Origin: Alphaproteobacteria bacterium
Lineage (GTDB): Bacteria; Pseudomonadota; Alphaproteobacteria; CACIAM-22H2
DNA length: 64,000 nt
Assembly (NCBI GenBank): GCA_016124335.1
Contig: WGNX01000004.1
Coordinates: 62,001 to 126,000 of the forward strand
Reading direction: 5' to 3'
Under the pieces are notes generated by a model. It was not told where the DNA came from and did not search any database. It worked only from the letters and a program-made list of their open reading frames with translations. Each line of letters starts with the position of its first letter. Position 1 is the stretch's first letter. Shown here one piece after another: positions 30,425-39,193 of the stretch. A program made the translations under genes and the position numbers.

Positions 30425-31222
30425 CTAGCCGCAGCGCACGAAGCGCGTGCCGACGAGCTTGCGCGCGGCGGCCTGGACCTCGGGATCGTTGGCCGTCACG
30501 GCGACAAGCTGCACGGCACCCAGTTCCTCGGTCAGCCGATAAGTCTGCGCGATGCGCACGTTCCCGTCGGTATATTCGACGCGAAGGGTCCAGTCGTTCG
30601 GGCTTTCGAACGTCGCGGCGTAGCTGCGCAGCCGCCCCGCCGCCAGCATCTCGAATTTCGCGCGCTGGAAGTCGATGCGGCTGACCTCGCAGTTCTCCGC
30701 ACCGGCCGGGCGCCACTGACCAGCGAATTTGGCATGCGGCGCTGTCAGCAGGCGAAGCCCCTGCACGTCGGAATCGAAGATCGGCGGCAGCATCTTGATC
30801 GCGTAGTAGCCGCCGGCGATGCCGAAGGCCCCCAGCACCGAAATGACGACATGCTTGATCAGCTTGCGGCCGCGCCGCTCGTGCCCCGCCTTGACGGCGA
30901 CCTGGTGGAAATCGGCAAGGCCTTTCGTCTCGAACGCTTTCACCGCATCGCGCAGCCCGTCCTCGGCCGAGCGCAATTTGCCGGAGAAGACAGGTACACG
31001 GCCGGTATGTTCGTCCTCGGTCACCGTCGCATAGAGTTCGACGGCGAATTTGTCCGCGATCTTGTCCATCAGTTCGCCGTCGACGGCGCCACGCAGCTTG
31101 GCCGCCGTCGACAGCAGCCACGTGCACGCCTCCTCCGGCGTATGGAAGCGGCGAAGCGCAAGCTCCTCGCTGCCCGCGCGCAGCTCGACGATGCAGGTCA
31201 TGTGCTGCTTGGAGTCGGGCAT
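30425..31222 (-). CDS. protein of unknown function, one membrane segment
   Basis: A 265-residue protein I do not recognise. Residues 1-110 are polar and probably cytosolic (MTCIVELRAGSEELALRRF, then a long alpha-helical part ending in VKAFETKGLADFHQ). One hydrophobic segment spans about residues 122-146 after a basic run (GHERRGRKLIKH). The C-terminal 115 residues follow, with CEVSRIDFQRAKFEM and DWTLRVEYTDGNVRIAQTYR. By the positive-inside rule the C-terminal part would be periplasmic. The ATG at 31222 is chosen; the frame opens further upstream in unlikely sequence. Neighbours (BenE carrier, LysR) give no clear hint. Confidence 0.75.
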   Translation of the reverse strand: MPDSKQHMTCIVELRAGSEELALRRFHTPEEACTWLLSTAAKLRGAVDGELMDKIADKFAVELYATVTEDEHTGRVPVFSGKLRSAEDGLRDAVKAFETKGLADFHQVAVKAGHERRGRKLIKHVVISVLGAFGIAGGYYAIKMLPPIFDSDVQGLRLLTAPHAKFAGQWRPAGAENCEVSRIDFQRAKFEMLAAGRLRSYAATFESPNDWTLRVEYTDGNVRIAQTYRLTEELGAVQLVAVTANDPEVQAAARKLVGTRFVRCG

Positions 31223-31274
31223 CCGGCGATTGTAGATCGATTTGCCCCGGCGGGCAGCGGCAAAGCCCGCCGGT

Positions 31275-32168
31275 TCAGCGACGGGCCTGGATCTGGCGGC
31301 CCGCCGCCGCCAGCGAATCAAGGAACGCGCTTGCCGCCGGCGAAAGGCCTTCCCGGCTGGTGACCGCGCACAGACGGCGGCGCGCGGGCGGATCGAGCGG
31401 GATCGCGACGAGGCGCCGTTCGCCGCTGGGAACGATCAGCTCCGGCACGATCGACACGCCCACGCCCTCGCGGACCATCGCAAGAAGGGCCTGCGGATCG
31501 CGGACCGAGAACGCGACTTTCGGTGCGACGCCGCCGCGCGAGAAAATCGCGCGCACGTCGTTTTCGGAACCCGAGTTGGGCATCACGAAGCTTTCGTCGG
31601 CGAGGTCTTCCGGGCGCACCTGCTTGCGGCCGGCCAAGCGGTGGCGCTTCGACATGATCGCAAGGAAATCGTCCTCGGCAACCGGGATCGCCTCGTAATC
31701 TTTCGGGATCTCGGCGGTAAGGCCGATATCGACGGCACCGCCCGTCACCCAATCGCGCACCTCGTTGTCGGTGCCCTCGATCAGGACAACCTCGATGCCC
31801 GGATAGCGCGCGCCGAAATTCTTGACGATCGGCGGCAGCAGGCGCGATGCGGCACTTGCCACGCTGCCCACGCGCACGCGCCCCGATTGCAGGCCGGTGA
31901 GCGCCTGCGCGCGATGGCGGACGCGCTCGATCGCTTCGAGGGCCGCGCGCGCGTCGCCCTGAATCGCGGCACCTGCCGCCGTCGGCGCGACGCGCCCGCG
32001 GTTTCGCAGAAGCAGGACGACGCCGAGCGCTTCCTCGAGTGCCGCCACCGCCTGACTTACGCCTGATTGGGTCAGGCCCAGCTTGTGCGCAGCCGCCGTA
32101 AATCCGCCTTCCTCAAGGACCGAAAGGAAGGCGCGCAACTGGCCGACATTTATGCTGGCAGAGCTCAT
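31275..32168 (-). CDS. LysR-family transcriptional regulator
   Basis: A 297-residue LysR-type regulator. The N-terminal winged helix is at about residues 8-66 (LRAFLSVLEEGGFTAAAHKLGLTQSGVSQAVAALE region), joined by a linker helix to an effector-binding domain with GRVRVGSVASAASRLLPPIV and VREGVGVSIVPELIV. It is divergent from the third EamA transporter across 102 bases, the normal arrangement for a LysR regulator and its target. A perfect dyad with LysR-like geometry lies in that gap. The effector is unknown. Confidence 0.92.
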   Translation of the reverse strand: MSSASINVGQLRAFLSVLEEGGFTAAAHKLGLTQSGVSQAVAALEEALGVVLLLRNRGRVAPTAAGAAIQGDARAALEAIERVRHRAQALTGLQSGRVRVGSVASAASRLLPPIVKNFGARYPGIEVVLIEGTDNEVRDWVTGGAVDIGLTAEIPKDYEAIPVAEDDFLAIMSKRHRLAGRKQVRPEDLADESFVMPNSGSENDVRAIFSRGGVAPKVAFSVRDPQALLAMVREGVGVSIVPELIVPSGERRLVAIPLDPPARRRLCAVTSREGLSPAASAFLDSLAAAGRQIQARR

Positions 32169-32192
32169 CGGCTATCAGCATTCCTCATGTGA

Positions 32193-32209
32193 GCCATTCG
32201 GCAAATGGC
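32193..32209. promoter_or_regulatory. dyad operator between lysR and eamA genes
   Basis: GCCATT, five bases, AATGGC: a perfect six-base inverted repeat centred 33 bases before the LysR start and about 70 bases before the EamA start. It contains the ATT...AAT core of LysR T-N11-A boxes. Most likely the binding site of the divergent LysR protein. Confidence 0.5.
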
Positions 32210-32270
32210 TTTTACTTATACCCGGTCCGGTCGGTAGCGTCGAGACTTGTCGGGCATTTTCGGGTTACGC

Positions 32271-33194
32271 ATGAACGATTCGCACAATGCAACGAAGGGG
32301 CTCGCATGGGGCCTTTTCGCGATCTCGATCTGGGTCTCGTGGATGCTCGCAACACGCTGGGGCGTGCATTCGAGCCTCGATTTCTGGGACCTCACGGCGC
32401 TGCGTTTCGGTTCGGCAGGATTGATCATGCTGCCTGTGGCGCTTCGCGGCGGTCTCTCGCCGCGTACGCTTGGGCCTGGCGCGAAGGGCTGGCTGCTCTG
32501 GGCGACGATGATCGCGGGTGCGGGCTTCGTCTATCAGCTCTGCGCGGCGTCGGCCTTCGTGTTCGCCCCCATCAGCCACGGCTCCGTGATGTTGCCCGGA
32601 ACCATGCCGCTGTTCGTGGCCGGGCTGTCGGTGGTCTTTCTCGGCGAACGGATCGCGCCCGCACGACGCGCGGGCTTCCTGCTGATTCCCGTCGGCGTCC
32701 TGTGTCTTGCGTGGGTCGGCTTCGCGCATGGTGCCGGTGGCGAGTGGCGCGGTCAGGCGCTGTTCGTGACGGCCGCACTCCTTTGGGCAAGCTACACGAT
32801 CGCCATGCGCAAGGCCGGCACGCAGCCGCTTCAGGCCACCGCACTCGTCTGCGTCTGGTCGGCGGTGTTCTATCTGCCGTTCTATGCGCTTCTCGGCGGC
32901 GACGGGCTTGCGCGCGCAGGCTGGGGCGAGATCGCCTTCCAGACGCTTATCCAGGGCGTGTTGTCGAGCGTCGTCTCGCTCATCGCATATAACCGCGCGC
33001 TCCAGCTGCTCGGCGCCTCGCGCGGGGCCGCACTGGCTTCGCTCGTACCCGTGCTGGCGACGGTGTTCGCGATCCCGCTGCTCGGCGAATGGCCGGCCCC
33101 GCTTGACTGGCTGGGCGTGGCCATCATCAGCACCGGCGTCTATCTCGCCACCGGCGCGCCGTTGCCCGCGTTCCTGCGGCGCGCACCCGCCTAG
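32271..33194 (+). CDS. EamA/DMT-superfamily transporter 3
   Basis: A 307-residue ten-segment DMT transporter with two EamA repeats. Landmarks are LFAISIWVSWMLATRWGV, SHGSVMLPGTMPLFVAGLSVVFLGE at the end of repeat 1 and SRGAALASLVPVLATVFAIPLLGEW at the end of repeat 2. It faces the LysR gene with a dyad between them, so it is the probable target of that regulator. Substrate unknown. Its stop overlaps the convergent LysE gene by four bases. Confidence 0.88.
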   Translation: MNDSHNATKGLAWGLFAISIWVSWMLATRWGVHSSLDFWDLTALRFGSAGLIMLPVALRGGLSPRTLGPGAKGWLLWATMIAGAGFVYQLCAASAFVFAPISHGSVMLPGTMPLFVAGLSVVFLGERIAPARRAGFLLIPVGVLCLAWVGFAHGAGGEWRGQALFVTAALLWASYTIAMRKAGTQPLQATALVCVWSAVFYLPFYALLGGDGLARAGWGEIAFQTLIQGVLSSVVSLIAYNRALQLLGASRGAALASLVPVLATVFAIPLLGEWPAPLDWLGVAIISTGVYLATGAPLPAFLRRAPA

Positions 33195-33817
33195 TTGAGC
33201 CGCGCTGCCAGCACCTTCAGGCCGGCATAACCGAACACGCAGGCGAACGTCGCGTCGAACCAGCGGCGCAGATGCGCGTAGACGCGCGCGATGGCCGGCC
33301 GCGAGAACAGCAGCGCGTAGCCGTGGAAAATCACGAACGACTGGATGCCGACTGCCGCGATCACGACGGCGAGCGTGGATGCCGGCGTGCCGTGCGGAAC
33401 GCCGATCGCATAGAGCGCCACGAAGAAGAAGATCGCCTTCGGGTTCGTCAGGTGCAGCATCAGCCCCTTCAGAAACGTGCGGCCCGGCGTGGCACCGGCC
33501 ATTGCCGCCGTCACGGCATCGCCGGGTTTGAGCGCCCCGCGTGCCGACTTGAAGGCGAGAAACAGCAGATAGGCGGCACCGGCATAACGCATCGCCTCCA
33601 GCACCCAGGCATTGGCCATCATCGCCGCACCCAACCCCAGTGCCGCCCCGATCGACCAGCACAGCGAACCGGTCGTGATCCCCGAAGCGAGCGCAAGCCC
33701 GTGCTTTCGCCCGGCCACCATTGATGTGCCGGCAATGCCCAGCGTCGCCGGCCCCGGGCTGGACGTGGTGACGAGTGCGGCAAGCATGATCGTGGGAAGG
33801 TTGACGTCTTCGAGCAT
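33191..33817 (-). CDS. LysE/RhtB-family amino-acid exporter
   Basis: A 208-residue protein with six hydrophobic segments and the LysE/RhtB pattern: TTSSPGPATLGIAGTSMVAGRKHGLALASGITTG near the start (the SPGP motif at about residues 19-22) and GLMLHLTNPKAIFFFVALY in the centre. The family exports lysine, homoserine, threonine or related amino acids. It is tail-to-tail with the EamA gene, overlapping four bases. It lies downstream of aceA on the same strand, but a terminator between them suggests a separate transcript. Confidence 0.88.
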   Translation of the reverse strand: MLEDVNLPTIMLAALVTTSSPGPATLGIAGTSMVAGRKHGLALASGITTGSLCWSIGAALGLGAAMMANAWVLEAMRYAGAAYLLFLAFKSARGALKPGDAVTAAMAGATPGRTFLKGLMLHLTNPKAIFFFVALYAIGVPHGTPASTLAVVIAAVGIQSFVIFHGYALLFSRPAIARVYAHLRRWFDATFACVFGYAGLKVLAARLN

Positions 33818-33880
33818 CGCAGGTGCGCCTCCTGCCGGCGATGTTCGAGGACTTTCCGGCGCGCCGTCAATCCATACAAC

Positions 33881-33909
33881 GAAAGAAGGCCGGTCGCATC
33901 GGACCGGCC
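33881..33909 (-). terminator. rho-independent terminator after aceA
   Basis: On the minus strand: GGCCGGTC, six-base loop, GACCGGCC, then TTCTTTCGTT. The perfect eight-pair stem begins 34 bases after the aceA stop. The tail is T-rich but broken by C. Confidence 0.65.
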
Positions 33910-33942
33910 CTCCCCCGCGCGTGCCTCCCGTTTTCTTATCGA

Positions 33943-35232
33943 TTATTCGGCGGCGTGCGGAACCGCTTTGGGCTTGTCGTGGAATTGGTCGTGCTCGGTC
34001 GAGCCCGCCATCGCCGTCGTCGACGACTTGCCGGCCGAGATGGCGACGGCAACCGCGTCGAAATAGCCGGTGCCGACCTCGCGCTGGTGGCGCGTGGCGG
34101 TGTAGCCGTGCTTCTCGGCGTCGAACTCCGCCTGCTGCAGTTCCGAGTACGCCCCCATGCCGCGCGTCGCGTAGCCGCGCGCGAGTTCGTACATCGAGTA
34201 ATTCAGCGCATGGAACCCGGCGAGCGTGACGAACTGGAACTTGTAGCCCATCTCGCCGATCTGCTGCTGGTAGGTCTCGATCGTCCTGGCGTCGAGCTTG
34301 CGCCGCCAGTTGAACGACGGCGAGCAGTTGTACGCAAGCATCTTGCCGGGGAACTGGCGGTGCAGTTCGGTCGCGAATTCGCGCGCCTCGCCAAGGTCCG
34401 GTTCCGAGGTTTCCCACCAAAGCAGGTCGGAATAGGGCGCATAGGCAAGCCCGCGCGCGATGGCGTATTCAACGCCCTTGCCCTGCCTGATGCGGAAGAA
34501 GCCCTCGCTCGTGCGCTCGCCCGTCAGGAACGGGCGGTCGCGCTCGTCGACATCGGTGGTGATGAGCTGGGCCGAGTGCGCGTCGGTGCGCGCAAGCAGC
34601 ACGGTCGGCACGCCTTCGACATCGGCCGCAAGGCGCGCGGCGTTGAGCGTGCGCACGTGCTGCGACATCGGGATCAGCACCTTGCCGCCCAGATGCCCGC
34701 ACTTCTTTTCCGATGCGAGCTGGTCTTCGAAATGGACGCCCGCGGCGCCCGCCTCGATCATCGACTTCATCAGTTCGTAGACATTGAGCGGGCCGCCGAA
34801 GCCGGCCTCCGCATCCGCGACGATCGGGGCAAGCCAGTGCGTGTCGCCCTTGCCTTCGAGCGTCTGGATCTGGTCGGCGCGGCGCAGCGCGTTGTTGATG
34901 CGCTTGACCACCTCGGGCACCGAGGAAACCGGATAGAGCGACTGGTCGGGATACATCTGCCCGGCATTGTTGGCGTCCGCCGCCACCTGCCAGCCGGAAA
35001 GATAGATCGCTTTCAGTCCCGCGCGGACCTGCTGCATGGCCTGGTTGCCGGTGAGCGCGCCCAGCGTGTTCACGTAAGGCTCGGTTTTCAGCAGGTTCCA
35101 CAGCCGCTCGGCGCCGAGGCGCGCCAGCGTGTGTTCGACGCGCACGGAGCCGGCGAGCTTGCGCACGTCTTCGGCCGCGTAGTCGCGCTTGATGCCGTTC
35201 CAGCGGGGATTGGTGGACCAATCGTTCGTCAT
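33943..35232 (-). CDS. aceA: isocitrate lyase
   Basis: Splits isocitrate to glyoxylate and succinate, the first glyoxylate-shunt step used for growth on acetate and fatty acids. It has 429 residues, the length of the bacterial short type. The active-site loop [11 protein letters not shown] holds Cys178; the metal/substrate segments [13 protein letters not shown] and GVHFEDQ are intact; [16 protein letters not shown] and [10 protein letters not shown] match. The ATG at 35232 has AAGGAGCTTCCC upstream. Malate synthase is not in the window. It is divergent from an ScfR-type regulator with candidate operators between. Confidence 0.96.
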   Translation of the reverse strand: MTNDWSTNPRWNGIKRDYAAEDVRKLAGSVRVEHTLARLGAERLWNLLKTEPYVNTLGALTGNQAMQQVRAGLKAIYLSGWQVAADANNAGQMYPDQSLYPVSSVPEVVKRINNALRRADQIQTLEGKGDTHWLAPIVADAEAGFGGPLNVYELMKSMIEAGAAGVHFEDQLASEKKCGHLGGKVLIPMSQHVRTLNAARLAADVEGVPTVLLARTDAHSAQLITTDVDERDRPFLTGERTSEGFFRIRQGKGVEYAIARGLAYAPYSDLLWWETSEPDLGEAREFATELHRQFPGKMLAYNCSPSFNWRRKLDARTIETYQQQIGEMGYKFQFVTLAGFHALNYSMYELARGYATRGMGAYSELQQAEFDAEKHGYTATRHQREVGTGYFDAVAVAISAGKSSTTAMAGSTEHDQFHDKPKAVPHAAE

Positions 35233-35342
35233 GGGAAGCTCCTTACGGGCTAAGAGATCGGCCTTTCGACCTGTAAATATCCTCACGCTGCGGACGCGAA
35301 GCGGATACCCCGAAACGGCCTGAAAACCGTAAATCCGTTGCC

Positions 35343-35384
35343 GGATTTGCAAGCTTCGGCGCTGCGGTGTAAACTTTGTAAATA
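35343..35384. promoter_or_regulatory. candidate ScfR/RamB-type operators in the aceA-scfR gap
   Basis: Two related sites: GGATTTGCAAGC at 35343-35354 and TAAACTTTGTAAAT at 35370-35383. Both contain TTTG(C/T)AA, and the second differs by one base from the AAACTTTGCAAA core I remember for RamB of Corynebacterium, a homologue of the adjacent regulator. The second site lies just before the scfR ribosome site (CGGAGG), where binding would repress scfR itself. Further TTTAC/GTAAA elements are scattered through 35233-35401. Confidence 0.5.
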
Positions 35385-35401
35385 ACGGCCCGGAGGCGCC
35401 G

Positions 35402-36820
35402 ATGGCGCGCAAGACCCTGCTTGGCAACAAGATCCGCCGCCTGCGCGAGCAGGCCGGTCTCACGCAGGCGCGCATGGCCGACCAGCTCGGTATCTCGGCG
35501 AGCTACCTGAACCTGATCGAGCATGACCAGCGCCCGGTGACCGTTTCGCTGCTGCTGAAACTCGGCAAGCAGTTCGACGTCGAACTCACCGACCTGTCCG
35601 ACGACGACGACAGGAAGATCGCGGGCGGCCTGCGCGAGGTCTTCTCCGACGGCACGCTTGCCGCGCACGGCGTGACGAGCGAGGAGATCCGCTCGCTTGC
35701 CGAAGCCGCCCCCAATGCCGCCAAGGCGATCCTCGAGCTTTACCGGGCCTATCGCCTCGCGCGCGATGATGCGCAGTCGATGACGCTGGGGTTGCCCAGC
35801 GGTACCACGCGCAAGCTGGTGCTGCCCGCCGAAGAAGCGCGCGACTTCTTCCACGACCGGACGAACTATTTCGACGAGATCGAAAAGGCCGCCGAGAAGG
35901 TCGTTGCGGAAGCGAACCTGCCGGCGGGCGAACCCTGGCGCGGGCTTGTCGACTATGCGCGCGCACGACACGGCATTTCGGTCGAGATCGTGGCGCCGGC
36001 CGGTCTCGGCGGGGCCGTCCGCCGCTACGATGCCAAGGCGAAGAAGCTGCTTCTCAACGAGATCCTGCCCCGCCCTTCGCGGCGATTCCATCTCGCCTAC
36101 CAGATCGGCCTGCTCGAGGCGCGCCGGCCGGTCGACATCATCGTGGCGACGGCCAAGCTCGCCTCGAAGGAGACCGAGACGCTCGTGCGCGTCGGCCTCT
36201 ACAACTATTTCGCGGGCGCGGTGCTGATGCCCTATGCCGAGACGATCGCGGCCGCGCGCGAGCTGCGCTACGACGTCGACCTTCTCAGTCACCATTTCGG
36301 CGTCAGCTTCGAGCAGGCCTGCCACCGGCTGTCGACCTTGCAACGGCCCGGCGACAAGGGCGTGCCGCTATGGCTCGTGCGCGTGGACGGCGCGGGCAAC
36401 GTGTCGAAGCGCTTCTCGGCCGCGGGCTTCCATTTCTCGCGCTTCGGCGGCTCGTGCCCGCGCTGGGTGGTGCACGAGGCCTTCACCAGCCCCGGCCGCA
36501 TCCTCACGCAGGTCGCAAGGTTGCCCGACGGCGCCACGTTCTTCTGCGTGGCACGCACGGTGGCCAAGGCCGCCGGCGGCTGGCGCGAGCCGCCGACGAC
36601 CTATGCCATCGGCATCGGCTGCGAGATCGGCCAGGCGCATGAACTCGTCTACGCCGAAGGGCGCGATCTGGCCAACCGTGCCGCCGCCGTCGAGATCGGC
36701 GTGGGCTGCCGGGTGTGCGAGCGCGACAATTGCCGCCAGCGCGCCTTCCCGCCGCTCCAGCACCGCCTCGACGTCGACGTCAACGTGAAGGGCGCGACCG
36801 CCTATTCCTTCCGCAAGTAG
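35402..36820 (+). CDS. short-chain fatty acyl-CoA regulator, ScfR/RamB family
   Basis: A 472-residue regulator with three parts: an XRE-type helix-turn-helix (residues 5-65, [27 protein letters not shown] region), a middle IrrE/ImmA-like domain (about 150-280) in which the peptidase HExxH motif is degenerate ([12 protein letters not shown]), and a C-terminal ScfR domain with [20 protein letters not shown] cysteines. Relatives RamB and PrpC-type regulators sense acyl-CoA pools and control aceA, acetate and propionate genes. It faces aceA with matching sites between them, so control of the glyoxylate shunt is a strong inference. Its stop abuts the GST stop with no gap. Confidence 0.9.
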   Translation: MARKTLLGNKIRRLREQAGLTQARMADQLGISASYLNLIEHDQRPVTVSLLLKLGKQFDVELTDLSDDDDRKIAGGLREVFSDGTLAAHGVTSEEIRSLAEAAPNAAKAILELYRAYRLARDDAQSMTLGLPSGTTRKLVLPAEEARDFFHDRTNYFDEIEKAAEKVVAEANLPAGEPWRGLVDYARARHGISVEIVAPAGLGGAVRRYDAKAKKLLLNEILPRPSRRFHLAYQIGLLEARRPVDIIVATAKLASKETETLVRVGLYNYFAGAVLMPYAETIAAARELRYDVDLLSHHFGVSFEQACHRLSTLQRPGDKGVPLWLVRVDGAGNVSKRFSAAGFHFSRFGGSCPRWVVHEAFTSPGRILTQVARLPDGATFFCVARTVAKAAGGWREPPTTYAIGIGCEIGQAHELVYAEGRDLANRAAAVEIGVGCRVCERDNCRQRAFPPLQHRLDVDVNVKGATAYSFRK

Positions 36821-37495
36821 CTAGGCCACGTTCGTCGCGAGATGCCGGAACATCACGCGGCGCGCCTCGTCGTCCATCTCGGCCTTGAACTTGTACTTGT
36901 CCTTGAGGGCAAGCGCACGCATGGCCGCCGGCCGCGCCGAGACCTCGTCGACGAGGCGCTTGAGGTTCGGAAGCTTCGAAAACGCGTCCTCGCCCAGTAC
37001 GAACGGCACGAGACGCGCCCAGCCCCACACGTCCATGTCGACGATCGAATATTCGCCGCCGACCATGTAGCGGTTCTTCGCGAGCCGCTCGTCGAGGATC
37101 GTGTAGTGGCGATGCGCCTCGAACAGGTAGCGGTTGATCGCGTAGGGGATCTTCTCGGGCGCGTAGGTCTTGAAATGCACCGCCTGGCCCGAGAACGGGC
37201 CCACGCCCGAGGCCACGAACATCATCCACGACAGCAGACCGGCGCGGTCCTTCGGCAGGAACTTCCCCGTCTTCTCGGCAAGGTAGATCAGGATCGCATT
37301 GCTGTCGAAGACGAGCGTGCCGTCGTCGTCGATGGCCGGCACCTTGCCGTTCGGGTTGACCGCCAGAAACGCCGGCGCGAGCTGTTCGCCCTTGCGCGTG
37401 TCGATCGGGTGGTACTCGCAGGCGAGCCCCGTCTCTTCGAGGAAAAGCGCAACCTTCATCGGGTTTGGCGCGAGACTGAAATAGAACTTAAGCAT
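36821..37495 (-). CDS. glutathione S-transferase family protein
   Basis: A 224-residue GST with thioredoxin-like N-domain (LKFYFSLAPNPMKVALFLEETGL, then NPNGKVPAIDDDG with the cis-proline and DSNAILIYLAEKTG for glutathione binding) and an all-helical C-domain with SIVDMDVWGWARLVPF. The GST class and substrate are not clear. The ATG at 37495 is preferred because AAGGAG precedes it; an upstream ATG at 37522 lacks one. It is 23 bases downstream of an EamA gene and likely its operon partner. Confidence 0.9.
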   Translation of the reverse strand: MLKFYFSLAPNPMKVALFLEETGLACEYHPIDTRKGEQLAPAFLAVNPNGKVPAIDDDGTLVFDSNAILIYLAEKTGKFLPKDRAGLLSWMMFVASGVGPFSGQAVHFKTYAPEKIPYAINRYLFEAHRHYTILDERLAKNRYMVGGEYSIVDMDVWGWARLVPFVLGEDAFSKLPNLKRLVDEVSARPAAMRALALKDKYKFKAEMDDEARRVMFRHLATNVA

Positions 37496-37518
37496 GCTTG
37501 CATCTCCTTCCTGGATGT

Positions 37519-38454
37519 TCATGTCGTTCCGGCGGCGACCCGGCGCAGGCGGCCGACGACGCCGATGGCGAGCGCAAGGCCGGCGCTGACGAGCGCAAGC
37601 CCCGCGATCTGCAGGGTCGTGGGAATTTCGCCGATCGCGGGAATCCCGATCAGCATCGAAAAGGCCGGCACGGATGCCGGGAACAGGACGGCGCGGCTGA
37701 CGCCGAGGATGGCGACCGCGCGGCTATAGGCGAGCATCGTGAAGATCGCCTGCACGAATCCCTGCGTGAGGCCCTGGAAGGCAAGCGGCGCGAAGGGCAG
37801 CGCCATCAGATGGTCGCTTCCCCTGTGCAGGAGATAGACCGGCACGACGACGAAGAACGCGAGCACGCAGACGACCCCGGTCGCGCGCAGCGCGTCGATC
37901 CGCCAGTGGCGCAGCAGCACCGTGAATGCCGCCCACAGCACGCCCGAGGCGAAGAACAGCAGGTCGCCCACCCATGTCCGGTCGCCATGCCCGCCGTCGG
38001 CGATCCCTTGCCAGCCGATCATCAGGATGCCGGCGACGACGACGACGGCACCGGCCACATGCGCGCGCGTCAGCCGTTCGCCCAGCGTCAGGCCCGCCAC
38101 GATCGTGGAAACGATCGTCACGCTCGACGGCGCGATGACCGCCCCGTGCGCAAGCGGCGCAAAGGCGTAACCGCCCGTCTGCAGGATCGCGAACAGCGGG
38201 CCGCCGGTTGCGAGCAGCGCCAGCCCGCGCGGCCAGCCGATCCCGCCCAGCGTGCGGAACCCCCAGACGGCGACGAACGGCAGCATCGCGCAGCCCGCGA
38301 CCACGAAGCGCGCGAAGATCATGTCGTCGGCACCCAGCCCGCCGAGGATGCCCGCGCGCGCCGAGGCAAAGGCGAGCGACGCGCCGATCGCCATGGCGAA
38401 ACCGCACGCATAGCCGAACGCGTGCCCGTGCGTCGCTTCGCCCGCCGGCGTCAT
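37519..38454 (-). CDS. EamA/DMT-superfamily transporter 4
   Basis: A 311-residue ten-segment DMT transporter. Landmarks are GASLAFASARAGILGGLGADDMIFARFVVAG in the first helices, APSSVTIVSTIVAGLTLGERLT at the end of repeat 1, and RAVLFPASVPAFSMLIGIPAIGEI at the end of repeat 2. The start overlaps the TetR stop by four bases, and the GST gene follows, so TetR-EamA-GST appears to be a small operon, perhaps for export of and defence against a toxic compound. That role is inference. Confidence 0.87.
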   Translation of the reverse strand: MTPAGEATHGHAFGYACGFAMAIGASLAFASARAGILGGLGADDMIFARFVVAGCAMLPFVAVWGFRTLGGIGWPRGLALLATGGPLFAILQTGGYAFAPLAHGAVIAPSSVTIVSTIVAGLTLGERLTRAHVAGAVVVVAGILMIGWQGIADGGHGDRTWVGDLLFFASGVLWAAFTVLLRHWRIDALRATGVVCVLAFFVVVPVYLLHRGSDHLMALPFAPLAFQGLTQGFVQAIFTMLAYSRAVAILGVSRAVLFPASVPAFSMLIGIPAIGEIPTTLQIAGLALVSAGLALAIGVVGRLRRVAAGTT

Positions 38455-39065
38455 CGGCGCCTCCGGCGCGCAAGCTTGCCGTCCGGGAAGATCATGCGCA
38501 GCGCCGGGTGAACCATGCCATCCAGCGCCACGCGCGCAGGCGCCGCACGCGCGGCGACCCGCACGCCCAGCACGAGGCCGAGCAGCATTTGCGAGAGTTC
38601 CTCGCGGTTCGCACGCGGCGACAGCCGGCCGGCGGCAGCCGCCCGATCGAGGCAGCGAAGAAAGAAGGCGCGGATTTCGCCCAGATAGCCGTCGATGGCA
38701 GCACCGATCTCGGGATCGTGCGGCGCGATTTCCAGTGCCGTGTTGACGATGAAGCAGCCGCGCCGCTCGACGTCGTCCAGCGAAATTGCGATCAGGTCCT
38801 CGAAGAAAATTCCGATCGCGGCCGCCGGATCCGGGTGCGCGTCGAGCCGCTTGATGCGCGCGCGCGCCGAGCGGTCAGCATAACGTTCCAGCGCCAGGCG
38901 GAAAAGCGCACGCTTGTCGCCGAACGCGTTGTAGAGGCTTGGCCCCTTGAGCCCCGTCCCGCTTTCGAGTGCGCGCATCGACGTCGCTTCGTAGCCGTCG
39001 CGCCAGAAACAGGCGATCGTGGCGTCGAGCACTTTCGTTTCGTCGAATGTCCGCGGTCGCGCCAT
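38451..39065 (-). CDS. TetR-family transcriptional regulator
   Basis: A 204-residue TetR regulator. The helix-turn-helix lies at about residues 10-55 (KVLDATIACFWRDGYEATSM then LKGPSLYNAFGDKRALFRLAL). The C-terminal ligand/dimer domain has RGCFIVNTALEIAPHDPEI, as in the AcuR/YdhM-like subgroup. It probably represses its own operon with the overlapping EamA gene and the GST. The 66 bases before the start are A+T-rich and contain the likely promoter, but I see no convincing palindrome. Confidence 0.92.
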   Translation of the reverse strand: MARPRTFDETKVLDATIACFWRDGYEATSMRALESGTGLKGPSLYNAFGDKRALFRLALERYADRSARARIKRLDAHPDPAAAIGIFFEDLIAISLDDVERRGCFIVNTALEIAPHDPEIGAAIDGYLGEIRAFFLRCLDRAAAAGRLSPRANREELSQMLLGLVLGVRVAARAAPARVALDGMVHPALRMIFPDGKLARRRRR

Positions 39066-39131
39066 TCCGATTCCCTGTCGAACCGGTGCACAATAGTATG
39101 ATTTTTTAACAGACGATATAAAATAAACAAC

Positions 39132-39170
39132 CGAAACAAAAAGGCCGGACCCGTTCCCGGATCCGGCCTT
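39132..39170 (-). terminator. rho-independent terminator after the amino-acid-binding protein
   Basis: On the minus strand: AAGGCCGGA, twelve-base loop, TCCGGCCTT, then TTTGTTT. It starts 24 bases after the binding-protein stop and separates it from the tetR operon. Confidence 0.85.
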
Positions 39171-39193
39171 CTTTCAGTCGGAGAAACGAAGCT

